Part shown: one piece after another, positions 9,472 through 18,673 of the stretch
Layout of the letters: each line of letters opens with the position of its first letter
Position numbering within the stretch: the stretch's first letter is position 1
Assembly (NCBI GenBank): GCA_020849625.1
Contig: JADLFV010000129.1
Location: 1 to 64,000, forward strand
DNA length: 64,000 nucleotides
Origin: Phycisphaeraceae bacterium
Lineage (GTDB): Bacteria; Planctomycetota; Phycisphaerae; Phycisphaerales; Phycisphaeraceae
Direction of reading: 5' to 3'
Made by a program: the position numbers and the translations under genes
The notes under the pieces: model-generated
Database searches by the model: none
Told to the model about the DNA's origin: nothing
The model's input: the letters and a program-made list of their open reading frames with translations, nothing else

Positions 9472-11991
9472 ATGCAACTCTGCCAAGCAATAGTGATCGT
9501 ATTATTGGCCGCATGCGGCCCCTCTGCATATGCGGAAATTATGGATCTTGAGAAGAATTATGTCGCTTTACCGGATCGGCCAGTCTTACGTGCTCCAGCG
9601 CGGTTTGCCAAAGGGTGGGACTTCTACAATTCTGAAGGACCAGTGATTCTCAAGCCTGCACAGGCATTACCCCAATCGTTCACGCTAGAGGTATGGGTGC
9701 GGGTGGATGATCCTGCGGGTGATTCAACTGTGTTTAGTTCACATGCATGGCGTCGTTTTTTACTAACATTATCAGACGCGTCACGTGTCTCACTCTCATT
9801 TCTTAATCAAACTGACGAACCAAGCGTTGTTACTTATGATTTTGGATATGAGTTTGTGATCGGCCGGTGGTATCAGATAACAATCACCTCAGATGTGTCC
9901 CATGGTATGCTGGTTTACATCAACGGCAAACCTGTGTATCACTTAGCCGCCTCACCTGAATCTCTGCCAAGTCCCCAATCTGATTTGTCAGTGGTTGGAG
10001 CATACTCATTCAACGGAGAAGGGGTATTCGAAAATCGATTTAAAGGCGCAATCGATCGGCCTATCCTTCTCGATCATGCTCTACCAGAACACTCAGTGCT
10101 GGAGAGATACCAAGAAGCCAATCGCACGGTGCCAGTAGTTCCATTGCCGGTCCAAGTCTGGTTTGTCAATGACCGCCCAATTTCGGCGACTGGTGTTAGC
10201 ACAAAGATCAGCCGGTCGACTGAGTTACTTTCGGCAGATGATGTAGGGATGGTCAAGTTGGCTGAAGCGGTCGACGCTCATCCAATCGGTGGCCAAATTG
10301 TCCTCTCTGATTCGCACAGCAACCAACTGCCAAATCACATCCGCGATTTGGTCGAAGACTCATTGCCCGCTGAAGGTTACGTTTTGTCAATTCGTCCTGA
10401 GCGCATTGATATCGTAGCGGATGACGCGCGGGGACTCTTTTACGGAATCAACACATTAACACAATTGCTGGCAAAATCACCATTGCAGCAGGTAGATATC
10501 TACGACTACCCAGAGTTTAGGTATCGGGCAGGTCTATACGTTAGCAATTCTGAACCCCCCTCCGGCCTTAACAACAAATACAGTGGGGATATGACACTCC
10601 GTGGTACTATTCAAGATTTCTCGAATATGCGTTGCAATGCAATTATGCTTCGCTTGCACGACTTCGCTGCCATGGACGATCCCAAGGTTGCAGAATCAGT
10701 CATGAGCATCGTGGAGTATGCTAGACAATACCACCTTGAAGTAATCCCTTATCTACAATGCTACGGTCATTCCAAGGGAATCCTTTGGAAAGACATCCTC
10801 GCGGGTCACACTAAAACCATTGGCGATGAAGCGGTCGTCCTTATTGGAGATAAACCATGCTCGCTTCAACACAACAATGTGATTATTACTGATAATACGC
10901 CAATTCTCGTGAGGAGTGAGAATGGCACCCTGCTGGTCGAGGGTGAAGATTATGAGATCATTCCCGGGCAACTTTTGGTTGACTGGAACTTCCCCGCTGA
11001 TTTGCATGTCAAAAACCCCTGGACCCGACCTTACATACGGGAGGACAACAAGCCGTTTGCGATTCGCAGGCTTCCAAACGGTGCTATCCCATCCGGCGAG
11101 ATGATACGCGTGACATACGATGTCGCGACTGGTGGTCCTGGTTATTGCCCGTATTCTCCATCGACGCGGGCACAGGTCGAGCGGGCCATAGCTCTCATGA
11201 TCAAGATGATTGATCCTGAGTACATCAACTTGGCTATGGACGAAGTGTGGGAGCCGTGGTCCCCTCAAGGCCGCTGTTGCGGTGATGTGGGCTTGTCACG
11301 TGCCGAGCGGTTCAAGGACGAAGTCAACCGAACACTGGCATTTGCAAAGACTATAAATCCTGATATCAAGTTGATGTACTACAGCGACATGCTGGATGCA
11401 AATCAAACCCAAGTTGGCCATACCACATGGCCCGATATTGATGTCCAGGCTTCTGAGTTAGACATTCGAGCGGTCATGATGCCGTGGTACTATCGCGAAG
11501 ACATGGCCGATCGATGGCGCATACGCCAAAGCGTTGAGAAGTACCTGGATTTGGGCCACCCTGTGATCGGCACAGCGAGCCACTATCCTCTCAACCAATT
11601 CAGTTGGGGACAATACCTGATGACGATCCATCGACGCATGGCTGTCGATGGCTTTACATTGACTACGTGGGCTCACCGTCGCCCGGCGTCAATGGGATAC
11701 GCCGCATATGCCCAAAACGCCTGGTCTCCTGCCCGTATGCCTTTCGATAAGCTAGTGGAATTACGAATTGAACTTAATGGTCTGGCAGCTACTGCTGAGA
11801 CCAGCGAGCTAGAATTTCGGTTATCGAATAACCGTATTCCGGAGTATCAATTGGACCGATTGCGAAGCCTACTGGTAGCAGCACAATTGGAACTCGACAC
11901 TACTGACCAGCGTGCGTTATCCGAGCTTGACATGACGGGGCTGCCCGAGTTGCTGGACGCTGTTACCTATGCGAAACAGTTACTTGAATGA
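9472..11991 (+). CDS. Secreted LamG plus GH20-like (beta-N-acetylhexosaminidase fold) protein
   Basis: The 839-residue protein has a signal peptide (MQLCQAIVIVLLAACGPSAYA). A LamG-like domain follows (about 30-220; FTLEVWVRVDD, GRWYQITIT, FKGAIDRPILLDHAL). Next is a GH20 N-terminal domain (about 225-395; AEGYVLSI, ARGLFYGINTLTQLL) and a TIM-barrel region with a D590-E591 pair in LAMDEVW. GH20 enzymes use a neighbouring Asp-Glu pair in substrate-assisted cleavage of N-acetylhexosaminides. This protein lacks the usual HxGGDE wording, so it is a distant member and the substrate is open. The start at 9472 has GAGG nine bases upstream and puts the signal peptide first. The gene is divergent from the regulator. 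Confidence 0.75.
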   Translation: MQLCQAIVIVLLAACGPSAYAEIMDLEKNYVALPDRPVLRAPARFAKGWDFYNSEGPVILKPAQALPQSFTLEVWVRVDDPAGDSTVFSSHAWRRFLLTLSDASRVSLSFLNQTDEPSVVTYDFGYEFVIGRWYQITITSDVSHGMLVYINGKPVYHLAASPESLPSPQSDLSVVGAYSFNGEGVFENRFKGAIDRPILLDHALPEHSVLERYQEANRTVPVVPLPVQVWFVNDRPISATGVSTKISRSTELLSADDVGMVKLAEAVDAHPIGGQIVLSDSHSNQLPNHIRDLVEDSLPAEGYVLSIRPERIDIVADDARGLFYGINTLTQLLAKSPLQQVDIYDYPEFRYRAGLYVSNSEPPSGLNNKYSGDMTLRGTIQDFSNMRCNAIMLRLHDFAAMDDPKVAESVMSIVEYARQYHLEVIPYLQCYGHSKGILWKDILAGHTKTIGDEAVVLIGDKPCSLQHNNVIITDNTPILVRSENGTLLVEGEDYEIIPGQLLVDWNFPADLHVKNPWTRPYIREDNKPFAIRRLPNGAIPSGEMIRVTYDVATGGPGYCPYSPSTRAQVERAIALMIKMIDPEYINLAMDEVWEPWSPQGRCCGDVGLSRAERFKDEVNRTLAFAKTINPDIKLMYYSDMLDANQTQVGHTTWPDIDVQASELDIRAVMMPWYYREDMADRWRIRQSVEKYLDLGHPVIGTASHYPLNQFSWGQYLMTIHRRMAVDGFTLTTWAHRRPASMGYAAYAQNAWSPARMPFDKLVELRIELNGLAATAETSELEFRLSNNRIPEYQLDRLRSLLVAAQLELDTTDQRALSELDMTGLPELLDAVTYAKQLLE

Positions 11992-12151
11992 GAGGAGCAA
12001 GAGTGCGGCTTGTGTATCCCCAGTATGAGAGGGTATGTCCCAATTGTGCCGCGCCGATGTGCAGCCTAACTGTGCCTGTTTTATAAGTGTTCATGATGGT
12101 CATGAATACTTCGGTTCCATCATGTATCTGTTGAAGGAAGGAGATAGTGAC

Positions 12152-12913
12152 ATGTTTGTGAAGAAGTTGTTAATGGTGGCGTCAGTGTTGTCAGCGATGC
12201 CCTGGGTGACCCACGCCTCAATTTTGTTGCCTGCGGGCACGAATTATGACGCCCCGGGCAGTGGCACGCTCGTGTTTGACGAGGACTACGGCTCGGGTGC
12301 CGGCAAGGACGGTATCGGATCGTGGATCGGCACCGCGAGCTACACCCTGAACACCGACTCCCTACGGATGACTATCCCCAGCTACTCAACACATGCCCAA
12401 TTGATGCTGCCGGTCGACATCGGCATGACCGACACAGTGATCGACATCGGTATTGAGAGTTGGGACACCACAGCGGCTGCGGGTCTGCTCACCGGCGGGT
12501 TCAACTATCTCAGTAGCGGCACGGGAAAAAAGCGTCTGGCCGGGCTTCTATCGGACAGTGGCGGGATTCTCAACTCGACAGTGTCCGGAGGGGCTGGCAT
12601 TCTCTCGGTGCTCGAGGGCCAGGCCAACGTCCTTCGGTTCACTTCCTCGACGTTGAGCGGTTACGCACTCTACACCTGGGCGAACACCGACGCGGTCAGC
12701 GAAGTGACGGTAGGCCAGTCCGGCACTGGTGCGACTAACAACTCGCTGGTCATCAATAGCCCACGCAACTTCACCATCGACATCGCCTGGATCAAGATCT
12801 ATAGTGGGGTGTCCGATCGCTCGGCGCCGCTGAGTATCCCCGAGCCGGCATCGGCCGGGCTGCAGGTGGTAGGGGCTCTGTACCTTGTCGGTAAACGCCG
12901 TCGCTGCGACTGA
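12152..12913 (+). CDS. Secreted PEP-CTERM protein, dockerin-less paralogue of the 296 gene
   Basis: The 253-residue protein has a signal peptide (MFVKKLLMVASVLSAMPWVTHA), the same unknown domain of about 210 residues as the protein at 296-1300, and a PEP-CTERM tail (IPEPASAG, hydrophobic stretch, KRRR). The two proteins align over LVFDEDYGSGAGKDGIGSW and NNSLVINSPR. This copy lacks the dockerin repeats. GGAAGGAG precedes the ATG. The coding sequence is clearly more GC-rich than the GH20-like gene before it, hinting at a separate origin. A terminator-like hairpin follows. The function is unknown. Confidence 0.78.
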   Translation: MFVKKLLMVASVLSAMPWVTHASILLPAGTNYDAPGSGTLVFDEDYGSGAGKDGIGSWIGTASYTLNTDSLRMTIPSYSTHAQLMLPVDIGMTDTVIDIGIESWDTTAAAGLLTGGFNYLSSGTGKKRLAGLLSDSGGILNSTVSGGAGILSVLEGQANVLRFTSSTLSGYALYTWANTDAVSEVTVGQSGTGATNNSLVINSPRNFTIDIAWIKIYSGVSDRSAPLSIPEPASAGLQVVGALYLVGKRRRCD

Positions 12914-12937
12914 ACTGGTCTCCACGAACGAACCTCC

Positions 12938-12974
12938 GCCCGGTGAGCGTTAACGCACCCGCCGGGCATTTTGT
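12938..12974 (+). terminator. Probable Rho-independent terminator after the PEP-CTERM gene
   Basis: GCCCGG (12938-12943) pairs with CCGGGC (12962-12967), with an inner palindrome GCGTTAACGC, followed by ATTTTGTT. The T run is short, so termination may be partial; the next gene starts at 13001. Confidence 0.5.
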
Positions 12975-13000
12975 TCCCATACAAGACTTTCAGGTGCTCT

Positions 13001-13999
13001 ATGTTGAATGACGGACTGGTAGGCGCCGCGAGCGCCGAGTTGACGGAGCGGTTACCTTGGGCGCATTGGGAAGATTATGCGGGTAACCCAACGGTCGAGC
13101 CGCCGTTCAATGGTCTCGTTGCCGATCCCGCGATCGTGACCCCGATCGAATCGTCTGACGGCGCGTGGCACATGTTTACATGCGGCGGGCGGAATCTAAT
13201 CATCCACTGGTATTCCGACGATGGCGTGTCATGGCGGCAAGCGGACATGCACGAATGGGGCGGATTCTCGCCATTCATTTTCATCGAGGACGGCGTATAC
13301 CACATCTTCTATCAGGAAGTCGCCCATCCGATGCGCGTTTGCATCCTCTGTCGATCCAGCCGTGACCTGCTTAGCTGGAGCGACGCGCATCTAATACTCG
13401 AACCGACGCTCGACTGGGAAGACGTTGAGAAGAAACCGACAGTTCGGAATCCGTGCATTGTCAAGGCGTCAACCGGCGAATACCGCATGTATTATAGCGG
13501 CGGGGTGCAGATTATTCCTGATTTGGGCTTCGAGGAGCCGATTCACATCGGTGTCGCTACTGCTGACGCGTTGACCGGACCGTACAGTAAACGGCCGACG
13601 CCACTGATGAGCCCATCGCCGCACGATCCGTGGCGTCACATCGGCGCTGCAGCGATGAAAGTGCACTACTTCCCGGACACGCAGGTCTACGTCGGGTTCA
13701 ACAACGGGCTTTATCGCGACGAGCAGGGCCGGGTCCACTCGGCGCTGCACCAGTTGGTTTCCGAGGACGGCTACAAATGGTACACGTGCCCGGGTAATCC
13801 GTTCTTTGCACCGCCTGGAGGGACAGGGTGGAAGTGCCAGTTCGTTTACCAGGTGTACCTCGTCCAGCACGCTGGGCAATACCGGCTGTATTACAACGGG
13901 CGCGATGGCTGGAAGAACGCCAGCGAGCGCATCGGCATGGCGTACGCATCTCCACGAGATGTCACACACACCATCAACAATAGAGCCTGTGATCTATGA
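13001..13999 (+). CDS. Five-bladed beta-propeller glycosidase-like protein (GH43/GH32/GH130 superfamily)
   Basis: The 332-residue protein has repeated propeller blades with the superfamily's wording: GLVADPAIVTPIESSDGAWHMF (about 37-58), HWYSDDGVSW, YHIFYQEV, NPCIVKASTGEYRMYYSG (about 148-165), IGVATADALTGPY and YRLYYNGRDG. The aspartate in VADPA fits the catalytic or binding Asp of the first blade. Members hydrolyse or phosphorolyse arabinosides, xylosides, fructosides or mannosides; the family cannot be fixed here. No signal peptide is seen. CAGGTG lies seven bases before the chosen ATG; the frame is open from 12971. It overlaps the next gene by four bases (ATGA), so the two are translationally coupled. 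Confidence 0.72.
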   Translation: MLNDGLVGAASAELTERLPWAHWEDYAGNPTVEPPFNGLVADPAIVTPIESSDGAWHMFTCGGRNLIIHWYSDDGVSWRQADMHEWGGFSPFIFIEDGVYHIFYQEVAHPMRVCILCRSSRDLLSWSDAHLILEPTLDWEDVEKKPTVRNPCIVKASTGEYRMYYSGGVQIIPDLGFEEPIHIGVATADALTGPYSKRPTPLMSPSPHDPWRHIGAAAMKVHYFPDTQVYVGFNNGLYRDEQGRVHSALHQLVSEDGYKWYTCPGNPFFAPPGGTGWKCQFVYQVYLVQHAGQYRLYYNGRDGWKNASERIGMAYASPRDVTHTINNRACDL

Positions 14000-15510
14000 A
14001 GTTTACAGTAGCAAAGTTGCGGGATTCAGCAGTGATTTCACGTTGGTGCTTCTGTGGTCTGATAATGGTTGTTACCGCGCAATTGCAAGCTCAGGCTACA
14101 TGGACGGCTGCATGGTATGACGAAGCGTGGTCATATTCGCCCACCCCGATCGCTCAAGCCGATGGGACCAGGGTTTTTCTGTACAGTTGGGACTTATACG
14201 AACCAGCCCATAGTTCGCATCACTACTTCACCAATTACATGGCTCAAGCCCAGCAGTATGGCTTGGAGGTCGTTGTCGGCATACGCCAGAGCGGTCACAC
14301 GAACAATGTAAATCCACTCGCTCCACTCACGTCTGCGGATATCACGAGGATCGTGCAAATGCTCGAGGAGTACCCAGCTGTGGCTGGGTATTACACTGCA
14401 GACGAGCCGACCTATCGCGGATTTGCGCCGGGCTACCTGCAGATGGCTTATGATACGATTAAGAGTGTGTCGGACAAGCCGGTATATATGGCATTTTGTA
14501 GCCAAGACGTGTCGGAGAATAATCCGGCACTGTTGCAAAACGCCTATGACATCGGCATGTTCGATTATTACCCTCTGGACCTTGGCGAATCGCTGTTTAC
14601 TGATATTGAGGATGAATATTTTGGTGGTGTGCGCACTGCGGTGAACTGGAAATCGTCTGTGAGCAACGCGATAGCTGCATTGCATTCGGTTAACAAACCC
14701 ATGATCAATATCATCCAGGCTTTTGGCCAGGACGCGGCAGGCGCGATGCCGCCCAAGCGACTCCCGACCAGTAATGAATTGCGATACATGACGTACTATG
14801 CATTATTGACGCACAACACCCCGGGGATTGCATTATGGAGCATGCGCAAGCTTAAGACTACCGCAGCTCACCCTGGCGAACCTTATCCGTATGACGGTAA
14901 TCAGTGGATTAGTGAGGTCGCAACGCCATTAAGCGAGGAGGTTAATGCCTACAGTGATGCCGTCATGGCTGGAGAAATAGCCGGTGCAGTGGACGATGGC
15001 AACTTCAGGATTAAGAGTCGTGTTTATTTTGACGACGATACCGACTTGTACTATCTGCTCGCAATAAACGATTCAGATGTCGCGGTCCAAGCGACCATGA
15101 ATTTAAATATTCCAGTCTATCCATCGACTTTGGCGCGATACGACGGCAGCGCGGTGCCGATGAATGGTGATTCCTTCGTTCTCAACTTTGCACCCTATGA
15201 AGTGATCAACTTATCTTTTCTACGGGTACAATGTGGCGACGCCAACAGAGACGGCCTGGTCAATCTCGGCGACCTGCAGATCTTGGGAGATAACTGGCAG
15301 TCCACCAACGCCAGCTGGGGCGAGGGTGACTTCACGGGTGAAGGCGCAGTCACACTTGCGGACCTTCAGCTTCTAGCTGACAACTGGGGCTATCAGATCG
15401 GAACCGAGAGCATTGGAGGAGTAGCCGATTGGGCTGTGCCAGAGCCGACACTATTTACTCTGATCGGCTTCGGTGGCCTGTTGTTGGCGGGTCGCCACAG
15501 AAACAAATAG
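13996..15510 (+). CDS. Secreted TIM-barrel glycosidase-like protein with dockerin repeats and PEP-CTERM tail
   Basis: The 504-residue protein has a signal peptide (about 1-33) and a region of about 300 residues resembling a TIM barrel. GYYTADEP may carry the acid residue, followed by PVYMAF and FDYYPLDLG. Next come a small beta domain (about 330-410), two dockerin-like EF-hand repeats (GDANRDGLVNLGDLQILGDNW and a second copy) and a PEP-CTERM tail (VPEPTLF, hydrophobic stretch, RHRNK). I cannot assign a GH family. ATGA overlap with the propeller gene suggests a joint role in one substrate. The dockerin repeats match those of the proteins at 296 and 27428. Confidence 0.72.
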   Translation: MKFTVAKLRDSAVISRWCFCGLIMVVTAQLQAQATWTAAWYDEAWSYSPTPIAQADGTRVFLYSWDLYEPAHSSHHYFTNYMAQAQQYGLEVVVGIRQSGHTNNVNPLAPLTSADITRIVQMLEEYPAVAGYYTADEPTYRGFAPGYLQMAYDTIKSVSDKPVYMAFCSQDVSENNPALLQNAYDIGMFDYYPLDLGESLFTDIEDEYFGGVRTAVNWKSSVSNAIAALHSVNKPMINIIQAFGQDAAGAMPPKRLPTSNELRYMTYYALLTHNTPGIALWSMRKLKTTAAHPGEPYPYDGNQWISEVATPLSEEVNAYSDAVMAGEIAGAVDDGNFRIKSRVYFDDDTDLYYLLAINDSDVAVQATMNLNIPVYPSTLARYDGSAVPMNGDSFVLNFAPYEVINLSFLRVQCGDANRDGLVNLGDLQILGDNWQSTNASWGEGDFTGEGAVTLADLQLLADNWGYQIGTESIGGVADWAVPEPTLFTLIGFGGLLLAGRHRNK

Positions 15511-15603
15511 AGCGTTACCACCAGTTATTTCGTCAACTGATGTAGCTGCCATTGGGCTCACAGAATAATTACAACCATTTACTAAAGATACACACACATA
15601 GCC

Positions 15604-15920
15604 TGAGGTGCTCCCCATGCGCTGGGCGCGCAACCGGGGAAGTTAAGGTGGATTCATCGCGGTGAATCCTTGCCGGCTGCAACGCAAGGAGCCCGTAGGA
15701 CGACTGGAGTTGCAGCCGGTGTCGCCGCCCCGGCCGGCTCCCCTGGCCGGATACCGTACACCTCCGCCGGTGTGCGGCCGTCATGCGATCCGTGCGGCCG
15801 GTCCTCATTATAGAACCCAAGATACCAATCCAGCCCCGACCTGGCTTCGGCCGGCGTCTGGTAGTCCTTCAGGTACACCTCCTCGTACTTCACACTTCGC
15901 CACAATCGCTCGACGAAGAT
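15604..15920 (-). mobile_element. IS3-family remnant: right terminal repeat and end of OrfB
   Basis: The terminal repeat TGAGGTGCTCCCC begins at 15604. It shares GTTAAGGTGGATTC with the end at 127. The OrfB tail (15654-15920) is retained and everything upstream of it is missing. The element has the same orientation as the copy at the window's left edge. Confidence 0.75.
15654..15920 (-). pseudogene. IS3-family transposase OrfB, C-terminal fragment
   Basis: About 88 codons of the integrase-core C terminus remain (FVERLWRSVKYEEVYLK, then GWYLGFYNEDRPH-type wording). This segment includes the region of the third catalytic acidic residue (the E of FVERLWRS), but the rest of the DDE domain is absent, so the fragment is inactive. 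The reading frame continues a few codons upstream into unrelated DNA, which marks the break at about 15920. Confidence 0.75.
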
Positions 15921-15937
15921 GGGTAGTGTCAAGATTC

Positions 15938-16121
15938 TTTCGCATCCATGAGCAAGCCGTTCTTTCGCATGGCAGCGAATGCCGTAAATGTGACTGGCGC
16001 CGGCCCGAATTCAATCGCATGGCGCTCCACTGCAGTGGAGATGCCGGATGGATGCTTGGAAAACCCCGCATACACCCCGCAATTCCCCTTGACAACGGCT
16101 TGCTCATGGATGCGAAAGAAA
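15938..16121. mobile_element. MITE-like palindromic element with perfect 27-base inverted arms
   Basis: The first arm (15938-15964, starting TTCTTTCGCATCCATGAGC) is the exact reverse complement of the second arm (16095-16121). About 130 bases lie between them, including a 16-base palindrome CTCCACTGCAGTGGAG at 16025. No protein is encoded. A diverged half copy lies at 5220-5312 at the start of the GH1 gene, so the sequence is dispersed. Which transposase mobilises it is unknown. Confidence 0.65.
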
Positions 16122-16198
16122 TCGTACGTTACCGATTGAGTCGATCATCCCGCCGCGTTTGGGCTGGCCGCGCGCTTACAAGGCATCGTGGAGTGGTG

Positions 16199-17226
16199 TG
16201 ACCTGCTCCCCAAAACTTAAGCCATGTGGTATGAGAGTCGCAACGGGCCGGGAGGCCCAGGAGACTCTCGATGAGCGAACGACACGGACGTAAACGACAC
16301 AGCCCCGAGCAGATCATCGCCAAGCTGCGTGAGGCCGACGCGATGCTGGCGGGCGGGGCCTCGATCGGGCAGGTGTGCAGCGGTTGGAGGTAAGCGAGCA
16401 GACGTTCCACCGCTGGCGGAACCAGTACGGGGGGATGAAGGCGACCGAGGTCAAGCGGCTCAAGGAGTTGGAGCAGGAGAACGCGCGGCTGAAGAATCTG
16501 GTGGCGGACCTGTCGCTGGACAACATGATTCTGAAGGAGGCGGCCCGCCCAAACTGATCAGCCCCGCGCGGCGGCGACAGATGCTGGATCGCGTGCGTCG
16601 CGCACTTCCGGGGGAGGAGCCGGAGCGGATCAGCGAGCGTCGTCTGTGCCGGGTGCTGAACCAGCCGCGCAGCACGCAGCGTCGTCCCCGGAAGGTCAAG
16701 GATGACGAGCCGGCGATCGTGAAGCGGATGCACGCGTTGGTGCGGCGTTGGCCACGGTTCGGGTATCGCCGGATTCACGCGTTGCTGAGGCGTGAAGGAT
16801 TCAGGATCAACCGCAAGCGGGTGTATCGGCTGTGGAAGCAGGAAGGGTTCAAAGTGCCGCAAATGCAGCGTAAAAAGCGACGGTTGGGGATCAGCGCCAA
16901 CGGGATCGTGCGCCGGCGTGCTGCCGGGGTCAACGACGTGTGGTGCTGGGACTTTATCCACGACCGCGATGAGCAAGGCCGGCCATTGAAGTGGCTGATC
17001 ATCGAGGACGAGTTCACGCGCGAGGGGCTGGCGCTGGAGGTTGAGCGGAGCATAAAGGCTGATGATGTGTTGGACGTGTTGCGTGAGTTGTTCTTGGCGC
17101 GCGGCGTGCCGCGTCACATCCGCTCGGACAACGGGCCGGAGTTCATCGCCCAGGCGATCCGTGCGTACCTGAATGCCGCCGGCGTCGAGACGTTGTATAT
17201 TGAGCCGGGCGCCCCGTGGCAGAAGG
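16199..17226 (+). mobile_element. Second IS3-family remnant, truncated on the right
   Basis: It begins with a terminal repeat TGACCTGCTCCCC at 16199, different from the other IS3 copies. It holds OrfA with a frameshift and OrfB cut off at about 17226, where the end of a serine recombinase gene begins on the other strand. The right terminal repeat is missing. Confidence 0.75.
16271..17226 (+). pseudogene. Broken IS3-family transposase (OrfA frameshift, OrfB truncated)
   Basis: OrfA starts at 16271 (MSERHGRKRHSPEQIIAKLR) and loses frame near 16380, where one C seems to be missing: the next frame gives RLEVSEQTFHRWRNQYGG. OrfA then ends with its leucine-rich coiled coil at 16557. OrfB follows in the minus-one frame with the helix-turn-helix region and the integrase core (WCWDFIHDR, RSDNGPEF). 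It stops matching after GAPWQ at about 17224, before the third acidic catalytic residue. The element cannot make an active transposase. Confidence 0.8.
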
Positions 17227-17227
17227 A

Positions 17228-18577
17228 TCATGTTGCATGTTGCACCTCGTGGGTTGAGTGCGTGACGATCTGCGGGAACCGGCATCGTTCGGATAGTTTT
17301 CGCCCTTGGCTCTTGACGGGTTGGTTGTGACCAGGCGGCTCGTAAAGGCATTGGCTCTTGTCATCATAAGCATAGGCCCGAAGCAAGCCGGCGTGTCGCC
17401 AGCGTTTGACCGTGGCGGTCGCGACGTGCAGTTGCTCTGCCATTTCCTCCATGGTCAGCATACCTTTCTCTCGCAGTCGTTCATAGCGACTACGCAGGTG
17501 GTAGGTGCGACGAACGCGTGCCACCATTCCCGTGGTGTAGGTCGCCCCCTGGCCGGCGTGCAACCCCTGTTGGTTCAATTGCCAGGCGACTTGCCCGTCG
17601 GTGTGATGATCGAGTAACTGGTCAATCCGGGCGATGACTTGAGGATTGGTTTTTCTCAGTTCCCAGGCTCCCCGCAGTGCGGGTACCGACAAGGTGCGCT
17701 GCGCGCCGCCCTTAAAGCGGATCTGCACGGTGATCTGATCGGTCTTGACGAGTGTGACGTCTTCGAGCAACAGGCGAACCATCCGCTTGCGTTCCCGGTC
17801 GGGTGTTTGCGGATCGCGCCAGACAGAGGGGAAGTCGTCAGCCAAGGCCAGTATGCGCCGCTGGGCCTGTTCATCGAGGACCCGCCGGTCCGCTTCCCGT
17901 TGCCGTTCGTATTGTTGTTGTGCCTCGTCCAGTGCCCGCAGCGACTGATTCCATTCGGCTTCCAGCGTATCGGCCACCAGCCGATTGTCGGGATCGACTT
18001 GCATGTATCGGCGTTTGGCCAGATCGGCTTCGAAGCGTGCCCGCTCGACCTGCTGGCACCGCAACCGGTCCGCCTCTTGCAGACGCGTTTGCAGTTCTTG
18101 CTGCACGGCCCACACCAGGTGGAGGTTCATCGGTTCGACGGACTGTAGCAGCAATTGGGCGATGGCCTCGTCGATAGCGGCGCCGGGTACGCACTGGCAG
18201 ATCCGGTGACCGTTCTCAATTCCGTCGCGTTGACACACATAATCGGGGACAAAACGGCCTCGTCGGGCATGATAGCGCACCGTCATCCGCTGGCCGCAAA
18301 GGCCGCAGATCACCAGCCCCTGTAGCAGTGCCGGCCCCTGACCCGGTGGACTCTGACGTCGGTCGTGCCCATGTGTCTGGGCGCAGGCATGCAGTTGTTG
18401 CTGGTTCCGTTGATAGTCTGACCAACTGATGTAGCCTGGATGGGCCTCGGGGATAAGCACTTGCCACTGGTCTTGAGACAGTATGGCAACGCACCCGACC
18501 GTGGGGGCCTTGCCATTTGTATCCAGAATGCACAGTGAAGAGCTACGCTGGTGAACATCCAAGCCGACCGTAAGCAT
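17228..18577 (-). pseudogene. Chimeric frame: IS110 transposase start joined to serine recombinase C-terminal part
   Basis: The 449-codon open frame begins with MLTVGLDVHQRSSSLCILD, the N terminus of an IS110-family DEDD transposase, with an AAGGAG site before it. From about residue 30 it becomes the recombinase region of a large serine recombinase: VLIPEAHPGYISW, then a zinc ribbon (CGLCGQRM ... CQRDG ... CQC), a long coiled coil and a final helix-turn-helix (about 380-420). The serine catalytic domain of about 150 residues is absent, so no recombination activity is expected. The C terminus appears natural and abuts the truncated IS3 copy at 17226. The fusion keeps a single open frame. Confidence 0.75.
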
Positions 18578-18673
18578 GCCGAATCTCCTTGGTTGGGGGA
18601 TATGGAGCAGCCCATTATCCCCAGGCCATCAGAGCTCGTTGCATAGCTTCAGGTCTGACCTCATTGTGTTCCG

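Noticed and set aside
15938..16121. Palindromic element considered as an integron attC site
   Set aside because: It lacks the R/L core sites with GTTRRRY, is not between gene cassettes in an array, and no integrase gene is present.
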